Shown: one piece after another, positions 1-8,571 of the stretch
How the letters are laid out: every line of letters starts with the position of its first letter
Position numbering within the stretch: the first letter of the stretch is position 1
Assembly (NCBI RefSeq): GCF_003385455.1
Contig: NZ_QNUF01000002.1
Span: 62,001 to 126,000, forward strand
From: Chryseobacterium rhizosphaerae
Lineage (GTDB): Bacteria; Bacteroidota; Bacteroidia; Flavobacteriales; Weeksellaceae
Length of the DNA: 64,000 nt
Reading direction: 5' to 3'
Position numbers and translations under genes: made by a program
The notes under the pieces: generated by a model
Seen by the model: only the letters and a program-made list of their open reading frames with translations
Database searches by the model: none
Told to the model about the DNA's origin: nothing

Positions 1-715
1 TAGTAAGCGTTTTACCTGATGCACTCCCATAAGATGCCAGTCTTGCACATCCTACACTTACCGTATGAGTTCCTTTTGTAAGGTTTTCAACAATTCCGAT
101 CTGGGTATGGGTAAGGAAAGGCTGTAGAGAACCAATAGCTTTCAGATTTCTCTGTCTCAGATTCACTAATTTATCATCCACAAAGATTCCACAAGCGTAG
201 TCTATCGAAGTATCGGTAGCCCCATTTGCATCAAAATTAGCCTGTACTACCGTTTCAAATTGAAAATAAGCTTTGCTGACTGTACTGTAGACATTGATAT
301 CCTGTGAAAGCCCTGCAATTTTCTTGAAGTTACTCAAAGTACCATATTGCGTACCTTTATTAAAAACACTGCCTCTGGAAGTTGTTATATTAGACTGTTC
401 ATTATAACTAAACCTGATTCCCAGTTTATCGGAAAATGAATTATTAAAAATCAGATAAAATTTGTTCGGTTCATATTCAGGAATACGAAGGGTTTTCCAG
501 ATTGGAGGATATCCTTCACCCTGTGATACAAGTAACTGGTCATTATTTCCTTGAGATAAAGAATTATCAGAAGAGTCATACACCGCAATTTTATCTCTTA
601 AATTAAGGTCTCCATTTACATCAAGTTTTGCTTTTGGAGAGTCTGTATTAATTCCCACCTGAGCAGACAATAATAATCCTGCCGGAAGAAGTAAAGTCAA
701 TATTATTTTTTTCAT
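1..715 (-). CDS. Secreted protein with VGINT/LDVNG N-terminus (partial)
   Basis: Frame open from an ATG at 715 down to the window edge, so the C-terminus is missing. It begins MKKIILTLLLPAGLLLSAQ, a Sec signal peptide. QVGINTDSPKAKLDVNGDL follows, the N-terminal motif common in flavobacterial cell-surface proteins, then QLLVSQGEG-PPIWK. The visible part is about 238 residues and ends in a Cys-containing beta-rich stretch (GTHTVSVGCARL). It is a diverged paralogue of the protein encoded just upstream (722-1537): same signal peptide style, VGI motif, LVSQGEG--P-WK segment and a late Cys-containing strand. The two genes are 6 nt apart and very likely cotranscribed. Function unknown; surface exposure is inferred from the signal peptide and family type. 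Confidence 0.8.
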   Translation of the reverse strand, partial: MKKIILTLLLPAGLLLSAQVGINTDSPKAKLDVNGDLNLRDKIAVYDSSDNSLSQGNNDQLLVSQGEGYPPIWKTLRIPEYEPNKFYLIFNNSFSDKLGIRFSYNEQSNITTSRGSVFNKGTQYGTLSNFKKIAGLSQDINVYSTVSKAYFQFETVVQANFDANGATDTSIDYACGIFVDDKLVNLRQRNLKAIGSLQPFLTHTQIGIVENLTKGTHTVSVGCARLASYGSASGKTLT

Positions 716-721
716 CAATTG

Positions 722-1537
722 TTAGTTTTTATAGCTTACAAATTCAATCACATCCATTTTCATCGTAGACTCCAGTGTAAATGCATTAGATACTCCATTG
801 GAATCCTGTACATTTCGTCCTATCGTAAATTGTGATGAAGTACTGGAAGCATCAATTTTTCTGCATGCAATTTCAATTTTATGAGCACCTACAGGTACAT
901 TTTGCTCAGTATAATTAAGGGTGAAAATATAGTCCTGGATACCTCCTTTTTCAGAATTATTATTAGATTCTATTCTGTCAGGACGGACAGCTACAAGCTT
1001 TCCATTTCTGAATACCCCACACGTAAATCTCACATCATTGATCACAGTAGCTGTTGGCGATTTCATTTCAACTCCTGTCTGGAACTGATAGGTTAATCTG
1101 TTTCTACCATTTTTTATGGTAAAATTATTTTCAAGACCTGAAATCTTTACCCATTTACCTTTAGTACCATCAGTGATATTGTCTCCTACACTATTTTTAA
1201 AAATATTATCTCCTGCAATACCATTGGTAAGGGTGGTGATACCCACCTGATCTGACGACAAATACGAATTGATCAATTTGTATTGTCCCTCTTCCATAAA
1301 GGAAACATTCAACGACTTCCAAACAGGAGATTTACCCTCTCCCTGAGAAACTAAAATCTGCCCGTTCAATCCGGCATCACCTGCCTGAGTGGAGCTTCCT
1401 CCTACTCTAAGTTCTCTTCTTAAAGTAGTTTTTCCATTCACATCGAGAGTTGACTTTGGTTTAGGTGTCCCGATTCCCACCTGTGCGTTGGCATAGAATG
1501 AAAGAAATCCAGCAACGAAATAAATAGTTTTTTTCAT
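722..1537 (-). CDS. Secreted protein with VGIGT/LDVNG N-terminus
   Basis: About 271 residues starting MKKTIYFVAGFLSFYANAQ (signal peptide), then QVGIGTPKPKSTLDVNGK and QILVSQGEGKSPVWKSLNV. I placed the start at 1537. An in-frame ATG 15 nt further upstream (1552) lies inside the -7 promoter box at 1550-1557 and cannot be on the transcript. The C-terminal half resembles a beta-sandwich with paired Cys (FTCGVFRNG, IEIACRKID) and ends MDVIEFVSYKN without a T9SS tail. It is the first gene of a two-gene unit with the paralogue at 1-715. Probably exported or surface-associated; molecular role unknown. Confidence 0.8.
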   Translation of the reverse strand: MKKTIYFVAGFLSFYANAQVGIGTPKPKSTLDVNGKTTLRRELRVGGSSTQAGDAGLNGQILVSQGEGKSPVWKSLNVSFMEEGQYKLINSYLSSDQVGITTLTNGIAGDNIFKNSVGDNITDGTKGKWVKISGLENNFTIKNGRNRLTYQFQTGVEMKSPTATVINDVRFTCGVFRNGKLVAVRPDRIESNNNSEKGGIQDYIFTLNYTEQNVPVGAHKIEIACRKIDASSTSSQFTIGRNVQDSNGVSNAFTLESTMKMDVIEFVSYKN

Positions 1538-1549
1538 AATTAAGGACTG

Positions 1550-1557
1550 CAAAGGTA
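1550..1557 (-). promoter_or_regulatory. Bacteroidota -7 box (TACCTTTG)
   Basis: Exact match to the TAnnTTTG -7 element, 12 nt upstream of the ATG at 1537. It decides the start of the downstream gene. No convincing -33 box at the usual spacing. Confidence 0.65.
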
Positions 1558-1829
1558 CAAATTAAGAACTACAAAAACCTCCACCACACATCCCTAACAC
1601 CATAGAAATAAACACATTACACCATAGAATTATTCGCACATAAAAGTAGAATTATTACTACACAAGCATACTTTATCTGCTTCTTCTGGAACACGCCGCT
1701 TCACAACCTCCTTCTACAACGAGGCTTGCAGCTTTATTTTTATCATTAAAAAGTGATATTATATTCTCTAAAACCGCTTTAACTCTCTAATTAATGAATA
1801 TTTTTAATCAGAAAGCTGACAACAATCAC
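1558..1829. other. Intergenic region with Cys-containing open frame lacking a start
   Basis: AT-rich spacer between the secreted-protein promoter and the mfd terminator. Its only structure is a minus-strand frame at 1673-1786 encoding 37 residues that end VVEGGCEAACSRRSR. No ATG, GTG or TTG lies in frame after the preceding stop, so it is not called a gene (see findings). Confidence 0.5.
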
Positions 1830-1868
1830 AAAAAAACATATAAAAACTTAAGTTTCTATATGTTTTTT
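1830..1868 (-). terminator. Terminator downstream of mfd
   Basis: Inverted repeat AAAAAACATATA / TATATGTTTTTT around a short AAAC-TTAA-GTTT inner stem, 40 nt past the mfd stop codon. It ends in a T-run on the minus strand. Confidence 0.7.
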
Positions 1869-1907
1869 CAGCTCCCGGAGAAGCTTTATCATTTCGAAAA
1901 CCGGATC

Positions 1908-4900
1908 TTACTGATGTTCGATAATCGCTTTTAATAACAGATTAACCTCATCTACATTTTTCACTCTTTCCTTTCTCATCATGAGCTGATTACCTTCTTT
2001 TCCTGATTTTTCTTTAAGCTGAGCTTCAGCGGGGTTTCGGGTTAAATAATTAATGATATGTCTGAATCTGTCTGTCTGGTAAAATTTATCCTGAGGATTA
2101 CCCGGGAAATATCCTAAAAACACACCGTTTTTCATCACAATCTTTTCAAAGCCTATATCTGCAGCCAGCCATTTTAACGCAACACTTTTCAAAAGGTTTA
2201 CCGCTTCTTTTGGAAGAGCTCCAAAACGGTCTATCAATTCAAGTTCAAATTTATGGAGATCCTGTTCATTAGTTATTTCCGCAATTTTCTGATACAATAA
2301 CAGCCTTTCTTCCGTATTGGAAATATAAGAATCCGGCAGCATAAGTTCAAGATCTGTGTCGATATTGACATCCTTTACAGACTTGAACAGCTTCTGTCTG
2401 TCCTCTTCATTTTCAAACAGGTTTTCAAAGTCTGCATCGTCTTTAAGTTCTTCAAGAGCTTCCTGCATTAATTTCTGATAGGTCTCAAATCCCATCTCAT
2501 TGATGAATCCGCTCTGTTCCGCACCCAATAAATCTCCGGCTCCACGAATTTCAAGATCCTTCATGGCAATCTGAAAACCACTTCCCAGATCAGAAAACTG
2601 TTCAATAGCTTCCAGACGTTTTCGGGCATCAGAAGTGATCATATCGTAAGGTGGTGTAATCAGGTAACAAAATGCTTTTCTGTTACTTCGTCCCACCCTT
2701 CCTCTCATCTGATGAAGATCTGCCATTCCGAATCTTTGCGCATCATTAATAAAAATAGTATTGGCATTCGGAACATCCACTCCACTTTCCACAATTGTTG
2801 TAGAAACCAACACATCGTATTTCCCTTCCATAAAGTCCAAGACATTTTTTTCCAGCTGCTTACCTTCCATCTGTCCATGTCCGGTAATAACTCTGGCATC
2901 GGGAACCAATCGCTGGATAAGCCCTGCAATATCTTTAAGGTTTTCAATCCTGTTATTGATGAAATAGACTTGTCCGTCTCTCTGAAGCTCATAGGAAACA
3001 GCATCACGAAGAGTTTCTTCATTAAATCCGATCAACTGAGTATCAACTGGCTGCCTGTTCGGCGGAGGGGTTTTAATGACCGACAAATCTCTGGCTGCCA
3101 TTAAAGAAAACTGCAGTGTTCTTGGAATAGGAGTAGCGGTCAAAGTAAGGGTATCAACATTACTTTTCAATGTTTTCAGCTTATCTTTTACCGAAACACC
3201 AAACTTATGTTCTTCATCAATGATCAGTAATCCTAAGTCTTTGAATTTCACTGAAGCGCTTACCAATTGATGAGTTCCTATAATAATATCTACTTTTCCA
3301 TTTTTTAAAGCATCTAAAGTCTCCGATTTCTGTTTCGCAGTTCTGAAACGGTTGACATAGCCAACATTTACAGGAAAATCCTTCAGTCTCTCTTTAAAAC
3401 TTCTATAATGCTGAAATGCCAAAATAGTTGTGGGCACCAATATAGCGACCTGTTTTCCATCTGTGGCCGCTTTGAATGCTGCACGAATGGCCACTTCAGT
3501 TTTTCCAAAACCTACATCACCACATACCAGCCTATCCATAACCGTATCAGCCTCCATATCTTTCTTCACATCAAATGTTGCTTTTTCCTGATCCGGAGTG
3601 TCTTCATAGATAAAACTTGCTTCCAGCTCATTCTGCAGGTAAGAATCCGGAGTATAAGCAAAACCTTTAGCCGTTTTTCTTTGGGCGTATAATTGTATAA
3701 GGTCAAAAGCAATCTGTTTTACTTTTGCCTTTGTTTTCTGTTTTAAAGATTTCCAGGCAGGAGAACCCAGCTTACTCAGAACCACTTCCTTTCCGTCAGG
3801 ACCATTAAATTTTGAAATCTTATGCAGTGAGTGAATGCTGACATACAGAAGATCTCCGTTTTTATAAGTCAGCTTAAAACATTCCTGAATCTTACCGTCA
3901 TTGTTCACCTTTACCAACCCCATAAACTTCCCGATTCCATGATCGATATGAGCGATATAATCACCAATCTTTAAAGACATCAGGTCCTTCAGAGTAAGCT
4001 GTTCAGACTTGGCAAATGTATTTTTGGCCTTATATCTCTGGTAACGGTCAAAAATCTGGTGATCTGTATACACCAGAAGCTTATGTCCATTATCTACAAA
4101 TCCTTCATGAAGTTCAGATTTAAAGCTTTTAAATGGAAGTTCATGCTCCAGTTCTTCAAAAATAGATTCCAGTCTTTCCTTTTGTTTTTCTGTTGAAAAA
4201 GATATCCATGTATCAAAACCTTCGCTTTGTTTTTCTTCGAGATCTTCAATCAACAATTCAAAATTTTTATGGAAGGACGGCTGCGGGAGCTGTTCTATTT
4301 TTATTTCGGAAATATCTTTCAGCCCTTCTATGGTTATGCCACCAAAATCAACAGTTTTAAATTTTTTATAATCAAAAAGAAACTCCTGATCTGAAATGAA
4401 AAGCTCCTGAGGAGCCCTATGGGCAATATCCTTATTTAAAGTATCATATTTCTCTAATGCCTTCTCGTAGAATATTTTAATCTTCTGCATCCCCACCATC
4501 CCATTTCTGGAAACAATAAAACTGTCCTTTGGTAAGAGCTGTAATAATGACACTCTACTTCCTGTTACAGAAAAATTCATATTGGAAACCAACTGAAGTT
4601 CTTTTACTTTATCCAGAGAAAGCTGGGTTTCTATATCGAAGGTTTTAATACTCTCTACTTCATTTCCAAAGAAGGTGATCCTGTAGGGCTTTTCATAAGA
4701 ATAAGAAAACACATCTACAATTCCCCCTCTCACAGAAAACTCCCCAGGCTCCGAAACAAAGTCAGTCTGTTGAAAATGATAATGATTAAGCAGCTCATCA
4801 ATAAAATCAAAATCCAGCTGATCTCCTACTTTTATGTGATGTGAAATTGCTTTAAAATCTTCTTTCTTTAATACCTTTTCAGATAAGGCTCCTGCGTAAG

Positions 4901-5276
4901 CTACAATTACTTTTGAAGACCTTCCTGAGTTGAGTTTATTTAAAACTTCCGTTCTCAATACCAAATTGGCATTTTGCGTTTTCTCCACCTGATAAGGCTC
5001 AAGATGGGTGGCCGGAAAATACAGCACCTTTTCTTTTCCCAAAAGATCTTCCATTTCTGCATTCGCATACAAAGCATCTTCTTTATCATCTACCAGATAA
5101 AGAATACTTTTCTTTTGAACCAAAAAAAGTTCTGCAACAAAAACAGACACCGAAGATCCAGCACTCCCTTTCACGGCAATATGCTGGTCATTTTCTAACT
5201 GGATAAAGATTTCTTTCCCAAATTCCTTTTGTAAAAGATCGGGAAGAAACTTTTCATTGACGGATTTTAACTGCAT
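1908..5276 (-). CDS. mfd: Transcription-repair coupling factor Mfd
   Basis: A 1122-residue SF2 translocase that displaces RNA polymerase stalled at DNA lesions and recruits the UvrABC excision system. Domains in order: UvrB-like N-terminal modules (about 30-330, with GEFSVRGGIVDVF), a CarD-like RNA-polymerase interaction domain (about 430-490, IGDYIAHIDHGIGKF), then the helicase core with Walker A GDVGFGKT at about 586-593, a DEEH Walker B, and TRG motifs including QMRGRVGRSNR. The C-terminal regulatory D7 domain ends near residue 1110. Length is typical. It has its own promoter (-7 box 5342-5349) and terminator, so it looks monocistronic. A leader of about 60 nt contains a small hairpin (5305-5329). 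Confidence 0.97.
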   Translation of the reverse strand: MQLKSVNEKFLPDLLQKEFGKEIFIQLENDQHIAVKGSAGSSVSVFVAELFLVQKKSILYLVDDKEDALYANAEMEDLLGKEKVLYFPATHLEPYQVEKTQNANLVLRTEVLNKLNSGRSSKVIVAYAGALSEKVLKKEDFKAISHHIKVGDQLDFDFIDELLNHYHFQQTDFVSEPGEFSVRGGIVDVFSYSYEKPYRITFFGNEVESIKTFDIETQLSLDKVKELQLVSNMNFSVTGSRVSLLQLLPKDSFIVSRNGMVGMQKIKIFYEKALEKYDTLNKDIAHRAPQELFISDQEFLFDYKKFKTVDFGGITIEGLKDISEIKIEQLPQPSFHKNFELLIEDLEEKQSEGFDTWISFSTEKQKERLESIFEELEHELPFKSFKSELHEGFVDNGHKLLVYTDHQIFDRYQRYKAKNTFAKSEQLTLKDLMSLKIGDYIAHIDHGIGKFMGLVKVNNDGKIQECFKLTYKNGDLLYVSIHSLHKISKFNGPDGKEVVLSKLGSPAWKSLKQKTKAKVKQIAFDLIQLYAQRKTAKGFAYTPDSYLQNELEASFIYEDTPDQEKATFDVKKDMEADTVMDRLVCGDVGFGKTEVAIRAAFKAATDGKQVAILVPTTILAFQHYRSFKERLKDFPVNVGYVNRFRTAKQKSETLDALKNGKVDIIIGTHQLVSASVKFKDLGLLIIDEEHKFGVSVKDKLKTLKSNVDTLTLTATPIPRTLQFSLMAARDLSVIKTPPPNRQPVDTQLIGFNEETLRDAVSYELQRDGQVYFINNRIENLKDIAGLIQRLVPDARVITGHGQMEGKQLEKNVLDFMEGKYDVLVSTTIVESGVDVPNANTIFINDAQRFGMADLHQMRGRVGRSNRKAFCYLITPPYDMITSDARKRLEAIEQFSDLGSGFQIAMKDLEIRGAGDLLGAEQSGFINEMGFETYQKLMQEALEELKDDADFENLFENEEDRQKLFKSVKDVNIDTDLELMLPDSYISNTEERLLLYQKIAEITNEQDLHKFELELIDRFGALPKEAVNLLKSVALKWLAADIGFEKIVMKNGVFLGYFPGNPQDKFYQTDRFRHIINYLTRNPAEAQLKEKSGKEGNQLMMRKERVKNVDEVNLLLKAIIEHQ

Positions 5277-5304
5277 AAATAGTAGTAATATAAAACGACA
5301 AAAG

Positions 5305-5329
5305 CGATTTCGGGAGTTTTCCGAAACCG
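5305..5329 (-). promoter_or_regulatory. Hairpin in mfd 5' leader
   Basis: CGATTTCGG and CCGAAACCG form a near-perfect 9-bp stem (one G-U) with a 7-nt loop. It lies between the mfd -7 box and start codon. Function unknown. Confidence 0.4.
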
Positions 5330-5341
5330 TTTTGAGCTATA

Positions 5342-5349
5342 CAAAGATA
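5342..5349 (-). promoter_or_regulatory. mfd -7 box (TATCTTTG)
   Basis: Exact TAnnTTTG match about 65 nt upstream of the mfd ATG. A weak TTG (5366-5368) could be the -33 element. Confidence 0.6.
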
Positions 5350-5530
5350 AGAATAAATTTTTCTTCAATATAAAAACCAATAGATGTTCTAATTTAAAAT
5401 GAGGCTATTAGGCTTTATAAATCTTAATTTTTACTAATTTATTTAATTACCCGTTAAAAAAAATCAAAAAAATTCCCGTGGCATAATGTTTGGAATTTTA
5501 CCTTATAACCCAACACTAAAGAATAATATT

Positions 5531-5926
5531 ATGAAAAAAGCAATTAAAATTTTAGGAGTTTTTATGCTGTTTGTTTTTACAGCATTATCGTTTTCGTCGT
5601 GTAGCAGTGATGATGATCCTACGAACAACGACTTCTTCGCAGGAACCTATAAAGGGAAGATCTCTTATAACGACGGAGGGTCTACCAACATCAGTACTGA
5701 TAATGGAAGTGTATTTGTAACCAAGATCGCCAGCGGCACAAAGTATAATTTCTCTTTTTCAAGTGGCATTCCCGACCTCAACGGAATCGAGTTTGAACAG
5801 AAAGGAGATCACACCCTTGTCATGATTGGCTCTACAGGAACATCATATATAAGAATTGACAACAATGAATTAAAGATTCTATACCTTAAAGATGGTAAGA
5901 CCTGGACCGCTAATTGTACCCGATAA
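5531..5926 (+). CDS. Small lipoprotein of unknown function
   Basis: About 131 residues: MKKAIKILGVFMLFVFTALSFSSC, a type II signal peptide with lipobox ending in Cys, then an acidic SSDDDP linker typical of surface-exposed Bacteroidota lipoproteins. The mature part (FAGTYKGKISYNDGG...) looks like a small beta-barrel or lipocalin-like fold. An ATG at 5486 in the same frame would add MFGILPYNPTLKNNI ahead of the signal peptide. That ATG overlaps a probable -7 element (AATGTTTG, 5484-5491), so I prefer 5531. A strong terminator follows at 5954. No conserved neighbours; function unknown. Confidence 0.8.
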   Translation: MKKAIKILGVFMLFVFTALSFSSCSSDDDPTNNDFFAGTYKGKISYNDGGSTNISTDNGSVFVTKIASGTKYNFSFSSGIPDLNGIEFEQKGDHTLVMIGSTGTSYIRIDNNELKILYLKDGKTWTANCTR

Positions 5927-5953
5927 ACATTTCATACTATAAATTATATTACA

Positions 5954-5982
5954 AAAACCTGTTTTCAATGAAAACAGGTTTT
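5954..5982 (+). terminator. Terminator after the small lipoprotein gene
   Basis: Perfect 13-bp stem (AAAACCTGTTTTC / GAAAACAGGTTTT) with a 3-nt loop, 28 nt after the stop codon. Confidence 0.8.
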
Positions 5983-6108
5983 ATTATGGAGTCAGAACTG
6001 TTTTAATTTTTTTTTAAGCTGTAATAAACTTTAGTTAAGTTTAAAAAACTAAAAATTTCCAGCCCGCTTTTTGCATACCTTTAAGTAACAAAAACAAACA
6101 GTATTTCT

Positions 6109-6411
6109 ATGAAAAAATTATTCTCAGCAATGTCACTGATCCTAGGACTAGGACTTGCTACTGCCCAGCAGACAGCTCCCGCTACAAGTACCACAGCTCA
6201 CCAAACGGTAAAAACAGTAAAAGCGACTAAACCTGTTGAAGTAAAAGCTGCAAAACCCGCTGAAATAAAAACAGCAAAACCTGCTGAAGTAAAACCAGCT
6301 CAGCCTGCTGCCAAAATGAAAAAAGACGGGACTCCGGATAAAAGATACAAAGACAATAAGCATCTAAAAAAAGACGGAACTCCGGACAAAAGATATAAAG
6401 TAAACAAATAA
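6109..6411 (+). CDS. Secreted Ala/Lys/Pro-rich repeat protein with KDGTPDKRYK tail
   Basis: 100 residues. A signal peptide (MKKLFSAMSLILGLGLATAQQ) is followed by a low-complexity, strongly basic segment with several copies of a K-A-A-K-P-A/V-E-V unit. Two copies of KKDGTPDKRYK sit at the C-terminus. The DGTPDxRYK repeat recurs in short secreted Bacteroidota proteins of unknown role. The repeats suggest a disordered periplasmic or surface polymer-binding peptide rather than an enzyme. A -7-like TACCTTTA lies at about 6075-6082 and a clear terminator follows at 6462-6490, so it is monocistronic. Confidence 0.75.
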   Translation: MKKLFSAMSLILGLGLATAQQTAPATSTTAHQTVKTVKATKPVEVKAAKPAEIKTAKPAEVKPAQPAAKMKKDGTPDKRYKDNKHLKKDGTPDKRYKVNK

Positions 6412-6461
6412 GCACAACATTAACATATATAGTTGTTATTTTCATAATCAAATTTCGAAAT

Positions 6462-6490
6462 GCCGATGAACAAGTTTTATCGGCTTTTTT
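6462..6490 (+). terminator. Terminator after KDGTPDKRYK protein
   Basis: GCCGAT ... ATCGGC stem with an 11-nt loop, followed by six T residues. Confidence 0.75.
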
Positions 6491-6535
6491 ATGTCATGCT
6501 TTGTAAAAATTGTTCCAGATTCTCTACTTAATTTA

Positions 6536-6543
6536 TAAATTTG
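6536..6543 (+). promoter_or_regulatory. GH3 gene -7 box (TAAATTTG)
   Basis: Exact TAnnTTTG ending 4 nt before the ATG at 6548, which implies transcription starts at or within a base of the start codon. A TTG at 6510-6512 may be the -33 element. Confidence 0.7.
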
Positions 6544-6547
6544 GAGC

Positions 6548-8047
6548 ATGTTAAACTTCTTCAAGAAAAATGCAGCGCTTATTTGGGCAAAAAAACATGT
6601 TCAAAAAGCAGGGGAATTCAAAAAAAATGCGGAGAAAAATCAGGAAGATCTATTACTTTCTCTTACACATACTGCTCAAAAAACACTTTTTGGACGGGAG
6701 CATGACTTTGAAAACATTCATTCTGTAAAAGATTTTCAGGATAGAGTCCCTCTTGCGGATTATGAAGACCTAAAACCTTATATTGAAAGAGTAAAAAAGG
6801 GACAGGCCAATATACTCTGGACAGACACTCCGGAATATTTTGCAAAAACTTCCGGAACAACTTCCGGCTCTAAATACATTCCTATTTCTAAAGAAGGAAT
6901 GCCATTCCAGATTGCTGGAGCTCAGAGTGCCCTTTTCCATTATATTGCTCAAAAAAATAATGCGGACTTCGTAAACGGAAAAATGATATTTCTACAGGGA
7001 AGTCCCGAGCTGGAAGAAGTTTTTGGCATAAAAACAGGGAGATTATCAGGTATTGTGGCCCATCATATTCCAAGCTACCTTCAAAAGAACCGCCTACCCA
7101 GCTGGGAAACCAATATTATGGAAGACTGGGAAGCCAAAGTAGATCAAATCATCAAAGAAACCGAGCGTGAAAACATGACTCTGATCTCAGGAATTCCGCC
7201 ATGGTTGATTATGTATTTTGAAAAATTGACCGAAAAGCATGGGAAAAAGATTAAACAACTATTTCCTAACCTTCAGCTTATTGTTACCGGAGGAGTCAAT
7301 TATGAGCCTTACCGTGATAAAATGGAAGACCTCCTGGGAGGTAAAGTAGATATTATCCAAACCTTTCCGGCTTCCGAAGGCTTTTTTGCTTTCCAGGATG
7401 ATTATACCAAAGAAGGATTGTTACTGCTGACCAATCATGGAATTTTCTATGAATTTATTCCTCTTGAAGAATATGGCAAACCTCATGCACGAAGACTCAC
7501 ATTACAGGAAGTTGAACTTCATAAGGATTATGCCCTGATCCTGACTACCAATTCCGGTCTGTGGGCATATTCTATTGGTGATGTTGTAAGATTTATTGAT
7601 AAAAACCCTTACAGAGTTCTGGTAAGCGGAAGGACCAAACATTTTACTTCTGCTTTTGGTGAACATGTGATTGCTTTTGAAGTGGAAGAAGCCATGAAAG
7701 CCACATTAGAAAAGTTTCCTGCACAGATTACAGAATTTCATCTTGCCCCACAGGTCAATCCTGAAGAGGGTCTTCCCTACCATGAGTGGCTTATTGAATT
7801 TGAAAAAGCTCCTGATGATCTGGAATTATTCAGAAATGAACTTGACCATCAGCTAAGAAATAGAAACAGCTATTATGATGACCTGATTTCAGGGAATATT
7901 TTACAAAAGCTATTCATTACAAGGCTTGGAAAAAATGCATTCCATGAATATGCTAAATCTCAGGGAAAATTGGGAGGGCAAAACAAAACTCCAAGATTGG
8001 CAAATGACAGAAATATTGCAGATTTATTAGAAATTTACAAACTTTAA
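6548..8047 (+). CDS. GH3-family acyl-adenylate/amide synthetase
   Basis: 499 residues, full length for the bacterial GH3 (auxin-responsive promoter) family in the ANL adenylating-enzyme superfamily. In plants these enzymes adenylate a carboxylate and join it to an amino acid. Visible motifs: the ATP/phosphate loop AKTSGTTSGSKY at about 99-110, the FPASEGFFAFQ motif, and YSIGDVVRF followed by the VSGRTKHFTSAFGEH hinge. No signal peptide, so cytosolic. Bacterial substrates are not known; the call is family-level only. It is probably leaderless (see promoter) and stands alone between terminators. Confidence 0.88.
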   Translation: MLNFFKKNAALIWAKKHVQKAGEFKKNAEKNQEDLLLSLTHTAQKTLFGREHDFENIHSVKDFQDRVPLADYEDLKPYIERVKKGQANILWTDTPEYFAKTSGTTSGSKYIPISKEGMPFQIAGAQSALFHYIAQKNNADFVNGKMIFLQGSPELEEVFGIKTGRLSGIVAHHIPSYLQKNRLPSWETNIMEDWEAKVDQIIKETERENMTLISGIPPWLIMYFEKLTEKHGKKIKQLFPNLQLIVTGGVNYEPYRDKMEDLLGGKVDIIQTFPASEGFFAFQDDYTKEGLLLLTNHGIFYEFIPLEEYGKPHARRLTLQEVELHKDYALILTTNSGLWAYSIGDVVRFIDKNPYRVLVSGRTKHFTSAFGEHVIAFEVEEAMKATLEKFPAQITEFHLAPQVNPEEGLPYHEWLIEFEKAPDDLELFRNELDHQLRNRNSYYDDLISGNILQKLFITRLGKNAFHEYAKSQGKLGGQNKTPRLANDRNIADLLEIYKL

Positions 8048-8090
8048 AGATATTTTTTCAATTCCAAAAACGTATATTCGAAAAAAATTA

Positions 8091-8098
8091 TAAATTTG
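8091..8098 (+). promoter_or_regulatory. -7 box (TAAATTTG) of lipoprotein gene
   Basis: Exact TAnnTTTG match 18 nt upstream of the ATG at 8117. Confidence 0.65.
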
Positions 8099-8116
8099 AA
8101 AAACTAAAAGAAAATA

Positions 8117-8479
8117 ATGAAAGCATCTGTACTGTTAAAATCGTCTTTATTAACCTCTTTATTTGTCATTTCATCTTGTGCTACCACAAAATACAGCGAA
8201 GATATTTCCAAAAACAACTACTCTAATCTTCAGGCAGGAAAAATGTACGTTGTTCAAATGAGAGATGGCTCTCCAAAACAAAAAATCCTGTTCAGAAATA
8301 TTGTGGGTGAAAATCTGGTAGGGACAGCCGGCAAAAAAGACAGTACAGAAGTAATTATTCCTAAAGCTAAGGTAGCTGCCGTAAAGGACAGATCAAAAGC
8401 AAGAATTGCTACCGGAGCAACGATCATAGGAGCAGCCGGAGTTGCTGCCATAGTACTTAGTGCAACAAGAGCCGACTAA
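8117..8479 (+). CDS. Small lipoprotein
   Basis: 120 residues. A basic N-terminus plus hydrophobic stretch ends in the lipobox FVISSC (Cys near residue 21). The mature part is a short beta-rich domain (AGKMYVVQMRDGSPKQKILFRNIVGENLVGTA...VIIPKAKVAAVKDRSKARIATGA), and a glycine/alanine-rich hydrophobic helix at the C-terminus could insert in a membrane. The layout resembles small Bacteroidota lipoproteins of unknown function. It has its own promoter and a terminator that overlaps the next promoter. Confidence 0.78.
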   Translation: MKASVLLKSSLLTSLFVISSCATTKYSEDISKNNYSNLQAGKMYVVQMRDGSPKQKILFRNIVGENLVGTAGKKDSTEVIIPKAKVAAVKDRSKARIATGATIIGAAGVAAIVLSATRAD

Positions 8480-8534
8480 AATAGATTTTATCTTTCAAGA
8501 TATATTTAATTTATCTTTTAAAAATCAACATATG

Positions 8535-8567
8535 AATAGCCTTAAATAAATTTTTAGGGCTATTTTT
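8535..8567 (+). terminator. Terminator overlapping the next promoter
   Basis: AATAGCC-TTAAA pairs with TTTTA-GGGCTATT and runs into TTTTT. Its 3' arm is part of the TATTTTTG -7 box of the MFS gene. Confidence 0.6.
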
Positions 8568-8568
8568 G
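8561..8568 (+). promoter_or_regulatory. MFS gene -7 box (TATTTTTG)
   Basis: Exact TAnnTTTG ending 3 nt before the ATG at 8572, so the transcript probably starts at the initiation codon. The same bases form the 3' arm of the preceding terminator. Confidence 0.65.
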
Positions 8569-8571
8569 TCC

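Noticed and set aside
881-1096. Plus-strand ORF of 71 residues
   Set aside because: Antisense to the secreted-protein gene at 722-1537; no promoter box, no recognisable domain.
1537-1552. Start of the second secreted protein at the upstream ATG (1552)
   Set aside because: That ATG lies inside the TACCTTTG promoter element; the ATG at 1537 gives a standard signal peptide.
2705-3692. Several ORFs of 64-130 residues overlapping mfd
   Set aside because: Shadows in other frames of a well-conserved helicase gene.
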